From the NCBI RefSeq assembly GCF_028823535.1, contig NZ_JAQIYM010000012.1:62001-126000 (forward strand): a DNA stretch of 64,000 nucleotides, given 5' to 3'. This document shows positions 17,917-26,470 of this stretch, in pieces. Under the pieces are notes generated by a model that saw only the letters and a list, made by a program, of their open reading frames with translations, had not been told where the DNA came from and did not search any database. The translations under genes and the position numbers were made by a program. This DNA is from Pseudomonas serbica (lineage in GTDB: Bacteria > Pseudomonadota > Gammaproteobacteria > Pseudomonadales > Pseudomonadaceae). Numbering within the stretch: position 1 is the first letter of the stretch; every line of letters starts with the position of its first letter.

Positions 17917-19229
17917 GCGCCGCCCTTTTTCGCCTTGTCGGCAGGTGCCGGTTCAGTCGTGGTGGCCGCCGATTTGCCCTGCAGGTGGCCGGCCGGGTTG
18001 GTCGGCACTTGCTGCGGGTCGTTGACCACTTCCACCTCGCTGCCGTCCTTGAGGCGATCGGTGCCCTCCAGCACCACCCTTTCACCCGCAGACAGGCCTT
18101 CAGTGACCACGGTGTTCTCGCCGTCGCTGGCGCCGATTTTCAATTGACGGATCTTGACCTTCTTGTCGCCGTCCAGGGCATAGACGAAGGTGCCGTTGGT
18201 GCCGAACTGGATCGCCGCGGATGGCGCAAGTACCACGCCCTTGAGGGTGTCCGCCAGCAGGCGCACATTGACGAACTGGTTGGGGAACAGCGACTGGTCG
18301 CGGTTCTCGTAGCGCGCCTTGAATTTCAGGGTGCCGGTGGTGACGTCGATCTGGTTGTCCAGGCTCTGCAGCACGCCGGTGGCCTGCAACTTGGTGTCGC
18401 CGCGATCCCAGGCCTCGGCCGGCAGCTTGGCACCGCTGCGATAGCGCGCCAGCACCACGTCGAGGCTGTTTTCCGGCAAGGTGAAGGCCACGCTGATGGG
18501 CTGGGTCTGGGTGATGATTGCCAGCGCGGTGGTGTCGTTGGCCGCCACCAGGTTGCCGACGTCCAGCTGGCGCAGGCCGACGCGACCGGCGATCGGTGCG
18601 CGGATCCGGGTGAATTCGAGATTGAGCTTGGCGTCGTTGACCGCCGCCTGGTTGGTCTTGACCGTGCCCTGGTACTGACCGACCAGCGCCACGGCGGTGT
18701 CCAGGGTCTGCTTGGCGATGCTGTCCTCGCGGTACAGGCCGGTATAACGCTCGACATCCACCTGGGCGTTCTTCAACTGCGCCTGGTTCTGCAGCAAGGT
18801 GCCCTCTGCCTGGAGCAAGGCGTTCTGGTAAGGACGCGGGTCGATTTCTGCCAGCAGGTCGCCAGCCTTGACCATCTGCCCTTCCTCGAAATGGATCTTG
18901 ACCAGCTCACCGCCGACGCGGCTGCGCACGTTGATGGTGTTCAGCGCCGTCACCGTGCCCAGGGCCTTGTAATACAGCGGGAAGTCACCGGTGACCGCCG
19001 GCGCCACACGCACCGGCACCGGCCCTGCAGCACCGCCGAACCCCGGGCGCATCCCGCCTGACCTGCCGGTGTGCCCGGACACGGCTTTTTGCCCTGCGCC
19101 CTCTTTCGGCACAGCGCTGCCCGGCCAGAATTTCCAGCACAGGACGGCGATGACCAACAGGACCAGCAGGCCAAACAGCCAGCGACGGGGACTACGGGAA
19201 ACGGAGGATTGCATTGAGTGATCAACCAT
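17913..19229 (-). CDS. muxA: RND periplasmic adaptor MuxA (MdtA-like)
   Basis: Membrane-fusion protein of 438 residues: an N-terminal membrane anchor (WLFGLLVLLVIAVLCWKFW), a lipoyl-like hairpin region (VRSRVGGELVKIHFEEGQMVKAGD is its hallmark stretch) and a beta-barrel, ending in a Lys/Ala tail. It bridges MuxBC and OpmB. Start choice is uncertain: ATG 19229 (MVDHSMQ) is preferred, ATG 19214 is possible, and the frame is open to a GTG at 19271; none has a strong ribosome site. First gene of the operon; no local regulator gene is divergent from it. Confidence 0.92.
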   Translation of the reverse strand: MVDHSMQSSVSRSPRRWLFGLLVLLVIAVLCWKFWPGSAVPKEGAGQKAVSGHTGRSGGMRPGFGGAAGPVPVRVAPAVTGDFPLYYKALGTVTALNTINVRSRVGGELVKIHFEEGQMVKAGDLLAEIDPRPYQNALLQAEGTLLQNQAQLKNAQVDVERYTGLYREDSIAKQTLDTAVALVGQYQGTVKTNQAAVNDAKLNLEFTRIRAPIAGRVGLRQLDVGNLVAANDTTALAIITQTQPISVAFTLPENSLDVVLARYRSGAKLPAEAWDRGDTKLQATGVLQSLDNQIDVTTGTLKFKARYENRDQSLFPNQFVNVRLLADTLKGVVLAPSAAIQFGTNGTFVYALDGDKKVKIRQLKIGASDGENTVVTEGLSAGERVVLEGTDRLKDGSEVEVVNDPQQVPTNPAGHLQGKSAATTTEPAPADKAKKGGA

Positions 19230-19353
19230 TGGGGCGTGGGCTTGTTTTACATGAGGCTGAACGATAAGCACTGGTGGGTGATAAGCAAAGCGCCTTTACC
19301 GGCAATTTACCTTCGGCTTACGTAACAGGAGAGATATCCAAGATACTGAAACA

Positions 19354-19387
19354 CAAATGAAAACGGCCTGGACAGGGCCAGGCCGTT
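19354..19387 (-). terminator. intrinsic terminator of tpx
   Basis: A perfect 10-bp stem AACGGCCTGG/CCAGGCCGTT (19362-19371 and 19378-19387) with a 6-base loop. On the minus strand it is followed by TTTTCATTTG. It lies 20 bases after the tpx stop. Confidence 0.88.
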
Positions 19388-19406
19388 AACAATTGTAAAA
19401 CCTGAC

Positions 19407-19907
19407 TTATTTCAGAACGGCAAGGGCCGCTTCGTAGTTCGGTTCTTCAGCGATTTCCTTGACCAGCTCGCTGTGCAGCACGTTGTCGTTCTCGTCCAGT
19501 ACCACCACGGCACGGGCGGTCAGGCCTTTGAGCGGGCCGTCGGCGATGGCCACGCCGTAGTTCTCGATGAACTCGGCACCGCGCAGGGTCGACAGGTTCT
19601 GTACGTTTTCCAGGCCTTCGGCGCCGCAGAAGCGAGCCTGGGCGAATGGCAGGTCAGCGGAGATGCACAGCACCACGGTGTTGGCGACATCGTTGGCCTG
19701 GGCGTTGAACTTGCGCACCGAAGTGGCGCAGGTCGGGGTGTCGACGCTTGGGAAGATGTTCAGCACTTTGCGCTTGCCGGCAAAGTCTTTCAGGGTGACG
19801 TCAGACAGATTGCCGGCAACCAGGGAAAAGGCTGGCGCCTTGGAACCGGCTTGAGGCAGTTGGCCGTTGACTTGAACCGGGTTGCCTTTAAGAGTGACTT
19901 GAGCCAT
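19407..19907 (-). CDS. tpx: thiol peroxidase (atypical 2-Cys peroxiredoxin)
   Basis: Reduces hydrogen peroxide and alkyl hydroperoxides using thioredoxin. Length 166 residues. The peroxidatic cysteine is Cys60 in SVDTPTCATSVRKF and the resolving cysteine is Cys94 in ARFCGAEG; the spacing is that of Tpx. AAGGACT precedes the ATG. It is monocistronic, with its own terminator and a 221-base region shared with the divergent YciI-like gene. Confidence 0.97.
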   Translation of the reverse strand: MAQVTLKGNPVQVNGQLPQAGSKAPAFSLVAGNLSDVTLKDFAGKRKVLNIFPSVDTPTCATSVRKFNAQANDVANTVVLCISADLPFAQARFCGAEGLENVQNLSTLRGAEFIENYGVAIADGPLKGLTARAVVVLDENDNVLHSELVKEIAEEPNYEAALAVLK

Positions 19908-20128
19908 GAACGGAGTCCTTCTGAACGTTGGTGGTGGAGAATTTTGAAGAGGCAGAAGTTAACCACGAAATTGTCCGACGACCTATGGCCAAACATAAAT
20001 TGTCATGTGTCGACCCACAGGATTGCATACAACCCTTGGCCACAGGAATTTGTTGCGACACCGTTGTCGATTCGGCCGGCGATCGTTCGACTATAAGTGA
20101 ACAACCCAAATCCAACGGAGACAACACC

Positions 20129-20554
20129 ATGCGTTTCATGATCATCATCAAGGCCAGCCAGGACTCCGAAGCCGGCATCATGCCCAGCACCGAACTGCTG
20201 ACTGCCATGGGCAACTACAACGAGGAGCTGGCCAAGGCCGGCATCCTTCTCGCCGGCGAAGGCCTGCAACCGAGCAGCAAAGGCGCCCGTGTGCGCTTTT
20301 CCGGCGATAAACGCACGGTCATCGACGGCCCCTTCGCTGAAACCAAGGAGCTGATCGCCGGTTTCTGGCTGTGGCAAGTCAAGTCGAAAGAAGAAGCCAT
20401 CGAGTGGGTCAAGCGCTGCCCCAACCCGATGCCGGGCACCGAAGCCGAGATCGAGATCCGCCAGGTGTTCGAACTGGATGATTTCGGCGCGGAGTTGACA
20501 CCGGAGTTGCGCGAGCAGGAAGAGCGCGCGTTCGGGCAAGGGAACAAGAGCTGA
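20129..20554 (+). CDS. YciI/DGPF-domain family protein
   Basis: A 141-residue soluble protein starting MRFMIIIKASQDSEAG. It contains the family signature DGPFAETKELIAGFW (about residues 70-84) and the end motif EIEIRQVFELDDFG. The family has a ferredoxin-like dimer fold and is often found with ECF sigma factors; none is present here and its role is unknown. The start is fixed by CGGAG 9 bases before the ATG; the longer upstream open frame has no ribosome site. Confidence 0.88.
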   Translation: MRFMIIIKASQDSEAGIMPSTELLTAMGNYNEELAKAGILLAGEGLQPSSKGARVRFSGDKRTVIDGPFAETKELIAGFWLWQVKSKEEAIEWVKRCPNPMPGTEAEIEIRQVFELDDFGAELTPELREQEERAFGQGNKS

Positions 20555-20581
20555 AATTTTAACTGGTAACTCAAAACCAGT

Positions 20582-20609
20582 GTGGCGAGGGCGCACGTTC
20601 CCTTGCCAC
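20582..20609. repeat. short palindrome after the YciI-like gene
   Basis: GTGGCGAGGG (20582-20591) and CCCTTGCCAC (20600-20609) form a hairpin with one mismatch. It looks like a degenerate half of a third Pseudomonas REP variant and may act as a terminator. Confidence 0.45.
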
Positions 20610-20727
20610 AAACAACACGATTTCAGAGAATTCCCCTAAGGAACAACCTATCAGTTCTGCTAGTGGACAACCGAGTCGCCGAAGATGAAGCTCAAGCCCT
20701 TCCCTAACGGCTTCGGGAGCGCTTGCA

Positions 20728-21831
20728 ATGCGCAACATCATGCTCTGCCGATACTCATACGATCCTCTTGACCGGCTTGTCGGGACATTGCCGCTAAGCG
20801 ATGCCGAATCCCGGCATTTTTACTGCAAGAATCTGCTGGCCACTGAGATACAGGGAACGCTGACGTACTCGATTTTCCAGCACGAAGAACGACACCTGGC
20901 GCAGCAGCAACACGATGGCAATGCGGTAAAAACCAGCTTGCTGGCGACCGATCAGCAGCGCTCGGTACTGATCGCCATCAATCCGACTCAGCATCGAACC
21001 ATCTCCTACTCACCCTACGGGCATCACTCTATAAGCAACGGATTGCTCAGTTTGTTGGGGTTCAACGGCGAACGACGAGATCCGGTGACTGGTCATTATT
21101 TTTTGGGGATCGGCTATCGGATATTCAATACAGTGTTGATGCGTTTCAACAGTCCGGACAGCTGGAGTCCTTTTGGGAATGGGGGGATTAATTCCCATGC
21201 ATACTGCTTAGGTGACCCGATTAACCGAAATGATCCAACAGGACATATTTCCCCATTCAATATCCTTACCGTATTTGTACGCTGGAGACGACTCGCACAG
21301 GGATCAGGAAGCTCAGTTAATCACCTGCAGCAGGCAACCCCAACTCCCGTATCGCCTGCGACGAGTCTTACAGCCACTCAACGGGCTCCCGTCACGGTGC
21401 AACCGTTCACCTACTGGCCCGCCTCAGGAGGATTGAGCAATCAGCATCGATCCAGATTGAACGGCTCACTGGAGTCAATCTATTCGTCCTCCAGTGCAAC
21501 CCGTTCATCAGTGTCGACCGTTTCCCATCTTCCGCCTGGCTCGTTCGGATCGAACAGTTCGGTCAACTCATTCGGATCGAATAGCTCTACTACGACGACA
21601 TCATCAGGCTCAAGGCGAGGCTCGATTTCATCAGATTCGGACTGGTCTGGCTCTGGCAGACGCATCAATGTTGGTTTGATACCCGACGAGGCACTAAGAA
21701 CAGTTCCCCCACCCCCTTCAGGATCAGCTCGGGTGCATTTTGAAGACAGGATCTTAACTCTGGACACCGATGGAAACATTTCATCTCGCCTGGACTCATC
21801 CACTCAAATATCCCGGATCAGGCGCGAATAA
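20728..21831 (+). CDS. orphan RHS repeat-associated core protein
   Basis: 367 residues. Only one YD-type repeat remains at the N-terminus (YSYDPLDRLVGT). The RHS core follows: LGFNGERRDPVTGHYFLG, MRFNSPDSWSPFGNGGIN and YCLGDPINRNDPTGH (about 110-175). The remaining 190 residues are Ser/Thr-rich and of low complexity (SSNSFGSNSS-like runs), with no toxin domain I can name. Full RHS proteins are thousands of residues, so this is a detached 3' cassette or a short RHS family peculiar to Pseudomonas. GGGAGC precedes the ATG at good spacing. Base composition is lower in GC than the flanks. No VgrG, PAAR or immunity gene is adjacent. Confidence 0.75.
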   Translation: MRNIMLCRYSYDPLDRLVGTLPLSDAESRHFYCKNLLATEIQGTLTYSIFQHEERHLAQQQHDGNAVKTSLLATDQQRSVLIAINPTQHRTISYSPYGHHSISNGLLSLLGFNGERRDPVTGHYFLGIGYRIFNTVLMRFNSPDSWSPFGNGGINSHAYCLGDPINRNDPTGHISPFNILTVFVRWRRLAQGSGSSVNHLQQATPTPVSPATSLTATQRAPVTVQPFTYWPASGGLSNQHRSRLNGSLESIYSSSSATRSSVSTVSHLPPGSFGSNSSVNSFGSNSSTTTTSSGSRRGSISSDSDWSGSGRRINVGLIPDEALRTVPPPPSGSARVHFEDRILTLDTDGNISSRLDSSTQISRIRRE

Positions 21832-22133
21832 TGACGAAACCCTGCTGCCTCGTATCAAGATGCCTCACTGGCGCCTGTGCGAATGCCTGGCCGGTGACTG
21901 TCATTTTAGCGCCCGTCACATAGCCAACCCCCTGATTCGCATTAACTTTTTGGTACACAAAATTATTGCGAACGCGTAGACAAAACCAAGGAATTAACCC
22001 TTTCGACTAGCGATTTAGTGGTTAGCTGCTAGCGTCTACAGACATGTCCTACAGGCTGATAGGAAAGAGCTTACGTAGTAACGGCCGCCAAGTGCCGAGT
22101 TATCCAAATGAGCCACCAAGGAATCGGGGAATC
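21832..22133. other. 302-base low-GC gap upstream of the sulfatase operon
   Basis: No gene can be supported; the open frames here lack ribosome binding sites. Composition is AT-richer, continuing that of the RHS gene. It probably contains the promoter of the 12-kb operon beginning at 22134. A short inverted motif, GTAGAC (about 21977) with GTCTAC (about 22034), is present but weak. Confidence 0.4.
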
Positions 22134-22925
22134 ATGCTGAACAAAATGGGGACCTACGCCTTTTTTTTGGCGACCTTGCTTGCGCCTGTTGTTTGCGTCC
22201 AGGCGGAGAACGCGGACACCGCCAATAAAAGCAACAATCCACTGAACTTCGCGCCAGGCATGAGCGCTCAGGATTACTACACCCCCAGGTACTACGACTC
22301 CAATATCCATACCAATGACCTGCTGATACGCGGCACGCTGCCGATTGCGCCCAACGATTACATCGCTGTGCCGCAACTGATACGCGCCACGGCGCCGATC
22401 AGTACCCACCCGGACCCGAACAGTGGCTACAGCACCGGCGAAGGCGACCTGAACCTGTTCGATATTTTCCTGGTGAAGACCGAAGGCGTGCAGTTGGGTA
22501 TCGGGCCGATGATCACCGCCCCCACCGCCGACCAGGACGAACTCGGCACCGGCAAATGGCAAGGCGGCCTGGCCGCGGTGGCGATCGACGCTTCACCCCG
22601 CGGCCTGTTGGGCGCCCTGGTTCAGTACCAGAGCTCGTTCGCTGGCGACCACGACCGGCCCAATGTCGAAAGCGCAACGATGCAGCCCTTCATCATCCAT
22701 AACCTGGAAAAAGGCTGGTACCTGCGCTCCACCGGCATCTGGACCTACGACCTGAAGAACGACACCCACTACATCCCACTCGGTTTGGGTGGCGGCAAAG
22801 TGTGGAAAGACGGGCCTAATATCGTCAACGCCTTTGTTGAACCGCAATGGACCGTCGAGAAAAAAGGCGATGGCATGCCGCAATTCACCTTGTTCGTCGG
22901 CCTCAACGCCACGTTCGGTCAATAA
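22134..22925 (+). CDS. exported outer-membrane beta-barrel protein (neuromedin-U-like bacterial family)
   Basis: 263 residues with a signal peptide (MLNKMGTYAFFLATLLAPVVCVQAEN). Beta-rich alternating stretches follow, with GEGDLNLFDIFL, GPMITAPTADQDELGTGKWQGG and ALVQYQSSFAG, and the chain ends in FVGLNATFGQ, as expected for an outer-membrane barrel. The motif set resembles Pseudomonas proteins annotated as neuromedin-U-like or transporter; the molecular role is unknown. The start at 22134 is chosen from the signal peptide and the GGGGAATC in front. It is the first gene of the operon and lies 10 bases before the DUF1254 gene. Confidence 0.75.
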   Translation: MLNKMGTYAFFLATLLAPVVCVQAENADTANKSNNPLNFAPGMSAQDYYTPRYYDSNIHTNDLLIRGTLPIAPNDYIAVPQLIRATAPISTHPDPNSGYSTGEGDLNLFDIFLVKTEGVQLGIGPMITAPTADQDELGTGKWQGGLAAVAIDASPRGLLGALVQYQSSFAGDHDRPNVESATMQPFIIHNLEKGWYLRSTGIWTYDLKNDTHYIPLGLGGGKVWKDGPNIVNAFVEPQWTVEKKGDGMPQFTLFVGLNATFGQ

Positions 22926-22935
22926 GGAATCCCCA

Positions 22936-24387
22936 ATGCACGTTGCCCTTCGCGCAGCCGGTTTCAGCCTGATGACGATGTTCGTCAGTTGCGGGGTCGG
23001 TGCCCAGGAACTGGACAGCCGGATCGGCAAGATCGCCATGGAGGGTGATTTGCCGGCCCATGACGCCATCGCCAAACTCTACGCCGAACTGGATTTCCAG
23101 CAGGCCACCCAGAGTTACCTGTGGGCCTTGCCGCTGGTGTCCTACGCGCAATGGCAGGAAGAGTTCCGCGACAAACTGGGCGCCCGCAGCGGTGACCTGA
23201 TGGTGCTCGACAGTTACGAGGACAAGCTCGGGGTCATCACCGCCAACGCCACCACGCCCTACATCCTGGGTTTTGTCGATCTCAATGAAACCGGCCCGCT
23301 GGTGATCGAGTTACCCCCTGGCCCCACCGCAGGCGGTATTGGCGATTTCTGGCAACGGGCAATCATCGACATGGGCCAGACCGGCCCGGACGAAGGCAAG
23401 GGCGGCAAATACCTGGTGCTGCCCCCGGGCACCGAGCCACCGGCCGATGCGGGCAAGTATTACCTGGCCAAGTCGCACACCATGAATGTGCTGGTGGGTT
23501 TTCGCGTGCTCGACCCCGACCCCGCCAAGGGCAAGGCGCTGGTCGAGCAATTCCGGATGTACCCCTACGCCAAACGTAGCGAGCCCGGCCAGACCAAACT
23601 GCTCTCCCCCGGCGGCAAAGCCTGGTCCGGCACCCAGCCAAGGGGCATGGCGTACTGGGAACGCTTGCACCAGGTCATCCAGAAAGAACCGGTCAACGAG
23701 CGGGATCGCTTCTACATGGCCATGCTCGCCAGCCTGGGCATCGAAAAGCACAAACCGTTCAACCCGACCGATGCCCAGCGCAAGGCCCTGGAACAGGGTG
23801 CACAAATCGGCGAACTGATCGCCAAGGCCAACACCTTCGCCAAACGCTTTCCCGGCGCCCGATACTGGCCGGACCGGCAGTGGGACACGGTGTTGAACAT
23901 CAGCGATCCGTCCCAGCGCGTCGCTTACTACGACCAACTGTGGGAGCGCAGCGCCTGGTTCTACGAGGCGGTCACCAACACCAAAGGCATGGTGTCGAAA
24001 ACCCCGGGGCTGGGCCAGACCTACCTCGGCGCCTATACCGACGCCAAGGGCAACTGGCTCGACGGCGCCAAGAGCTATCGCCTGCACGTCGACGCCAATC
24101 CGCCGGCCAAGCAGTTCTGGTCGATGACGGTTTATGACATCGACAGCCGCTGCCTGATCGACAACCCGCAGCGCAAGGCCGACCTGTCATCGCGCCAGGA
24201 CCTGAAAAAGAACGCCGATGGCTCAGTGGACCTGTACTTCGGCCCCACCGCGCCAGAAGGTTTCGAAAGCAACTGGGTGCAGACCCTGCCGGGCAAACAC
24301 TGGTTCAGCTATTTCCGCCTGTATGCCCCGACCCTGGCCTATTTCGACAAGAGCTGGAAACTCGACGACATCACGGCCGTGGAATGA
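22936..24387 (+). CDS. DUF1254/DUF1214 periplasmic protein
   Basis: 483 residues with an N-terminal export signal (MHVALRAAGFSLMTMFVSCGVGAQE). The DUF1254 part spans about 60-190 (NATTPYILGFVDLNETGPLVIE, ELPPGPTAGGIGDFWQR). The DUF1214 part is at the C-terminus (KQFWSMTVYDIDSRCLIDN, then LYFGPTAPEGFESNWVQTLPG). The family is widespread in soil bacteria; its biochemical function is unsettled and it may bind or modify a small ligand in the periplasm. AAGGAATCCCCA precedes the ATG. It sits between two outer-membrane barrel genes. Confidence 0.88.
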   Translation: MHVALRAAGFSLMTMFVSCGVGAQELDSRIGKIAMEGDLPAHDAIAKLYAELDFQQATQSYLWALPLVSYAQWQEEFRDKLGARSGDLMVLDSYEDKLGVITANATTPYILGFVDLNETGPLVIELPPGPTAGGIGDFWQRAIIDMGQTGPDEGKGGKYLVLPPGTEPPADAGKYYLAKSHTMNVLVGFRVLDPDPAKGKALVEQFRMYPYAKRSEPGQTKLLSPGGKAWSGTQPRGMAYWERLHQVIQKEPVNERDRFYMAMLASLGIEKHKPFNPTDAQRKALEQGAQIGELIAKANTFAKRFPGARYWPDRQWDTVLNISDPSQRVAYYDQLWERSAWFYEAVTNTKGMVSKTPGLGQTYLGAYTDAKGNWLDGAKSYRLHVDANPPAKQFWSMTVYDIDSRCLIDNPQRKADLSSRQDLKKNADGSVDLYFGPTAPEGFESNWVQTLPGKHWFSYFRLYAPTLAYFDKSWKLDDITAVE

Positions 24388-24413
24388 CGCCGAGTGTTCA
24401 ATAAGGAAGAGTC

Positions 24414-24521
24414 ATGAATAACCGCATTCTGTTATCCGCCCTTGTATCTGCCAAAACCGCAAGCCACCACGGCCAATGGCAGATGCCGTTGATGACCCCT
24501 GTTAACCCACACAATCAATAA
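24414..24521 (+). CDS. 35-codon ORF with strong ribosome site; possible gene remnant
   Basis: ATG follows AAGGAAGAGTC, one of the better ribosome sites in the operon. The product begins MNNRILLSALVSA, like the front of a signal peptide, but the hydrophobic run is cut short and the rest (KTASHHGQ..., ending NPHNQ) has no features. It fills the gap between the DUF1254 and SphA-like genes exactly, ending 12 bases before the next ATG. It could be a relic of a deleted exported protein or a leader that keeps ribosomes loaded. Confidence 0.45.
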   Translation: MNNRILLSALVSAKTASHHGQWQMPLMTPVNPHNQ

Positions 24522-24533
24522 GCGGAGCAAGTC

Positions 24534-25481
24534 ATGATCAAGCCTTACGTAGTGCGCCCGTTGTTGGCGCTGTGCCTGGTCGGCAGTTGTCCGCTGTTAC
24601 TGGCAGCCGAGGGTGGCGTTGGCCGGCCGATCACCGGGCAACAAGTGTTTTCCAACGCCGGGATCGTGCCACCGGAACCGGGTTGGGTGATGTCCCTGAC
24701 CAGCATCTGGTACGACGGTGACCTCAAGGGCAACTCTCAGATACCGATAGGTGGTGCGATCAGTTCCGATCTGGACATGAAGGTGTCCTACACCATGGCC
24801 AACTTCACCCATGTCTGGGATACCGGCAAGGGGCGCTGGAACTACGCCTCGGCCATCGGCGTGCCGGTGCAGTACACCGACGTCACCGCGAGCATCACCG
24901 GCCCCCGTGGCCGCACCCTGGGCACCGAGGATAAGGCCACCCAGTTCGCCGACATGCTGGTGACGCCGATCGCCGCCGGTTATCACTTCGACGAGGTCAA
25001 CCACATCTCGTTCTCGCTGCCGATCTACGTGCCCACCGGCGCCTACAACGTCAATCGCCTGGCCAACGCCGGGCAGAACACCTACACCTTCATGCCCACC
25101 GTGGCCTTCACCCATCTCGACGGCAAGGGTGGCGAGTTCACGCTTTCCAGCGGGCTGGAGTTCTATACCGAGAACGACGACACGGACTACCAGAACGGCG
25201 ACCTCTTCACCTTCGATTTGCTGTGGACCCACGGTTTCGGCAACGGCTGGGCGGCCGGCATGGCGGCGGGTTACATCCAGCAGATCAACGATGACTCCGG
25301 GTCGGGCGCCAGCAGCGGCTTTCGCGGGCGTTCGGTCGGTGCCGGCCCGGCGATTGGCTGGACCGGCAAGTTCGCCGATGCCCAGGCCAACTTCAGCCTG
25401 CGCTGGGTGCCGGAGTTCGACACCAAGAACCGGCCTGAAGGCAACGGCATCGCCGCCAACATGACCCTGGCATTTTTCTAG
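24534..25481 (+). CDS. SphA-like outer-membrane transporter (phenol meta-pathway family)
   Basis: 315 residues with a signal peptide ending LLLAAEGG. The mature part is a predicted beta-barrel of the family related to transporters of meta-cleavage operons (COG4313-type): GWVMSLTSIWYDGD near the N-terminus, SLPIYVPTGAYN mid-way, and the terminal aromatic residue in MTLAFF. It probably passes a small hydrophobic or aromatic substrate. CGGAGCAAGTC precedes the ATG. Its stop codon TAG forms part of the TAGGAG ribosome site of the following moxR gene. Confidence 0.8.
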   Translation: MIKPYVVRPLLALCLVGSCPLLLAAEGGVGRPITGQQVFSNAGIVPPEPGWVMSLTSIWYDGDLKGNSQIPIGGAISSDLDMKVSYTMANFTHVWDTGKGRWNYASAIGVPVQYTDVTASITGPRGRTLGTEDKATQFADMLVTPIAAGYHFDEVNHISFSLPIYVPTGAYNVNRLANAGQNTYTFMPTVAFTHLDGKGGEFTLSSGLEFYTENDDTDYQNGDLFTFDLLWTHGFGNGWAAGMAAGYIQQINDDSGSGASSGFRGRSVGAGPAIGWTGKFADAQANFSLRWVPEFDTKNRPEGNGIAANMTLAFF

Positions 25482-25489
25482 GAGCCAAC

Positions 25490-26470
25490 ATGAGCGCACT
25501 CAACGACCTCAACGCCCTGCAAGCGAGCATCGCCGAAGCGGTGCTCGGCCAGGACCAGGTGATCCGGCAGATTCTCGTCGGCCTGCTGGCCAATGGGCAC
25601 CTGTTGCTGGAAAGCCTGCCGGGGCTGGCCAAGACCCGGACGGTGAAGGCGCTGGCCAAGCACCTGGACGCGAAGATGAGTCGCATCCAGTTCACCCCGG
25701 ACCTGCTGCCGTCGGACATTACCGGCGCCGAGGTGCTGCACCAGGTCGAGGGCAAGAACGAGATCCGCTTCCAGCCGGGACCGTTGTTCGGCAACCTGAT
25801 CCTGGCCGACGAAATCAACCGCGCCCCGGCCAAGGTCCAGGCAGCGCTGCTCGAAGCCATGGAAGAACGGCAGATCACCGTGGCCGGCAACAGCCATGCG
25901 CTGCCGGAACTGTTCATCGTGGTGGCGACGCAGAACCCGATCGAACAGGAAGGCACCTACCCGCTGCCCGAGGCGCAGATGGACCGCTTCCTGATGAAGG
26001 TGCTGCTGGATTACCCGAGCGCGCAAAACGAGGGCCAGGTGCTGCGCCTGTTGCGCGAGGAAGAAGTGGCGTTGGGTGCGAGGACTGCGCCGGTGCAAGG
26101 CTTCGAGCTGTCCCAGGAGGTGATCTTCGCCGCCCGCCGGGAAGTCAGTGCGGTGCATGTATCCCCCGCCATCGACCGCTACCTGATCGACATCATCAAT
26201 GCCACCCGCCACCCGGCCGATTACGACGCCGACCTCGGGCGCTGGATCAACATCGGCGCCAGCCCGCGCGGCGGCATCGGCCTGGATCGCTGCGCCCGCG
26301 CCGACGCCTGGCTGCAGGGCCAGGACTTCGTCTCACCGGACAACGTGCGCGCCGTGGTGCACCCGGTGCTGCGCCATCGCCTGCAACTGAGCTACGACGC
26401 TGTGGCCGACGGCGTGACGGCCGATCAGGTGCTCGACCGCTTGCTCGACAAAGTTGCGATTCCCGCATGA
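25490..26470 (+). CDS. MoxR-family AAA+ ATPase (copy 1)
   Basis: 326-residue cytoplasmic ATPase. Walker A is in ESLPGLAKTRTVK (about 42-54), Walker B in LADEINRAPAKVQ, followed by ATQNPIEQEGTYPLPEAQMDRF; all ATPase motifs are intact. MoxR proteins work with VWA-domain partners as chaperones for metal- or cofactor-containing enzymes. The stop overlaps the DUF58 start (ATGA). A paralogue lies at 54108 with closely matching motifs. In this operon the partner VWA genes follow and the possible clients are the sulfatase and HAD enzyme downstream. Confidence 0.95.
   Translation: MSALNDLNALQASIAEAVLGQDQVIRQILVGLLANGHLLLESLPGLAKTRTVKALAKHLDAKMSRIQFTPDLLPSDITGAEVLHQVEGKNEIRFQPGPLFGNLILADEINRAPAKVQAALLEAMEERQITVAGNSHALPELFIVVATQNPIEQEGTYPLPEAQMDRFLMKVLLDYPSAQNEGQVLRLLREEEVALGARTAPVQGFELSQEVIFAARREVSAVHVSPAIDRYLIDIINATRHPADYDADLGRWINIGASPRGGIGLDRCARADAWLQGQDFVSPDNVRAVVHPVLRHRLQLSYDAVADGVTADQVLDRLLDKVAIPA

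Noticed and set aside
11753..18147. Long plus-strand frames (about 410-470 codons) opposite muxA, muxB and muxC
   Set aside because: Antisense shadows of the RND genes; compositionally biased and without ribosome sites or domains.
20728..22133. RHS toxin-immunity pair
   Set aside because: No supported gene follows the RHS core gene in the 302-base gap, and the tail has no toxin signature I can name.
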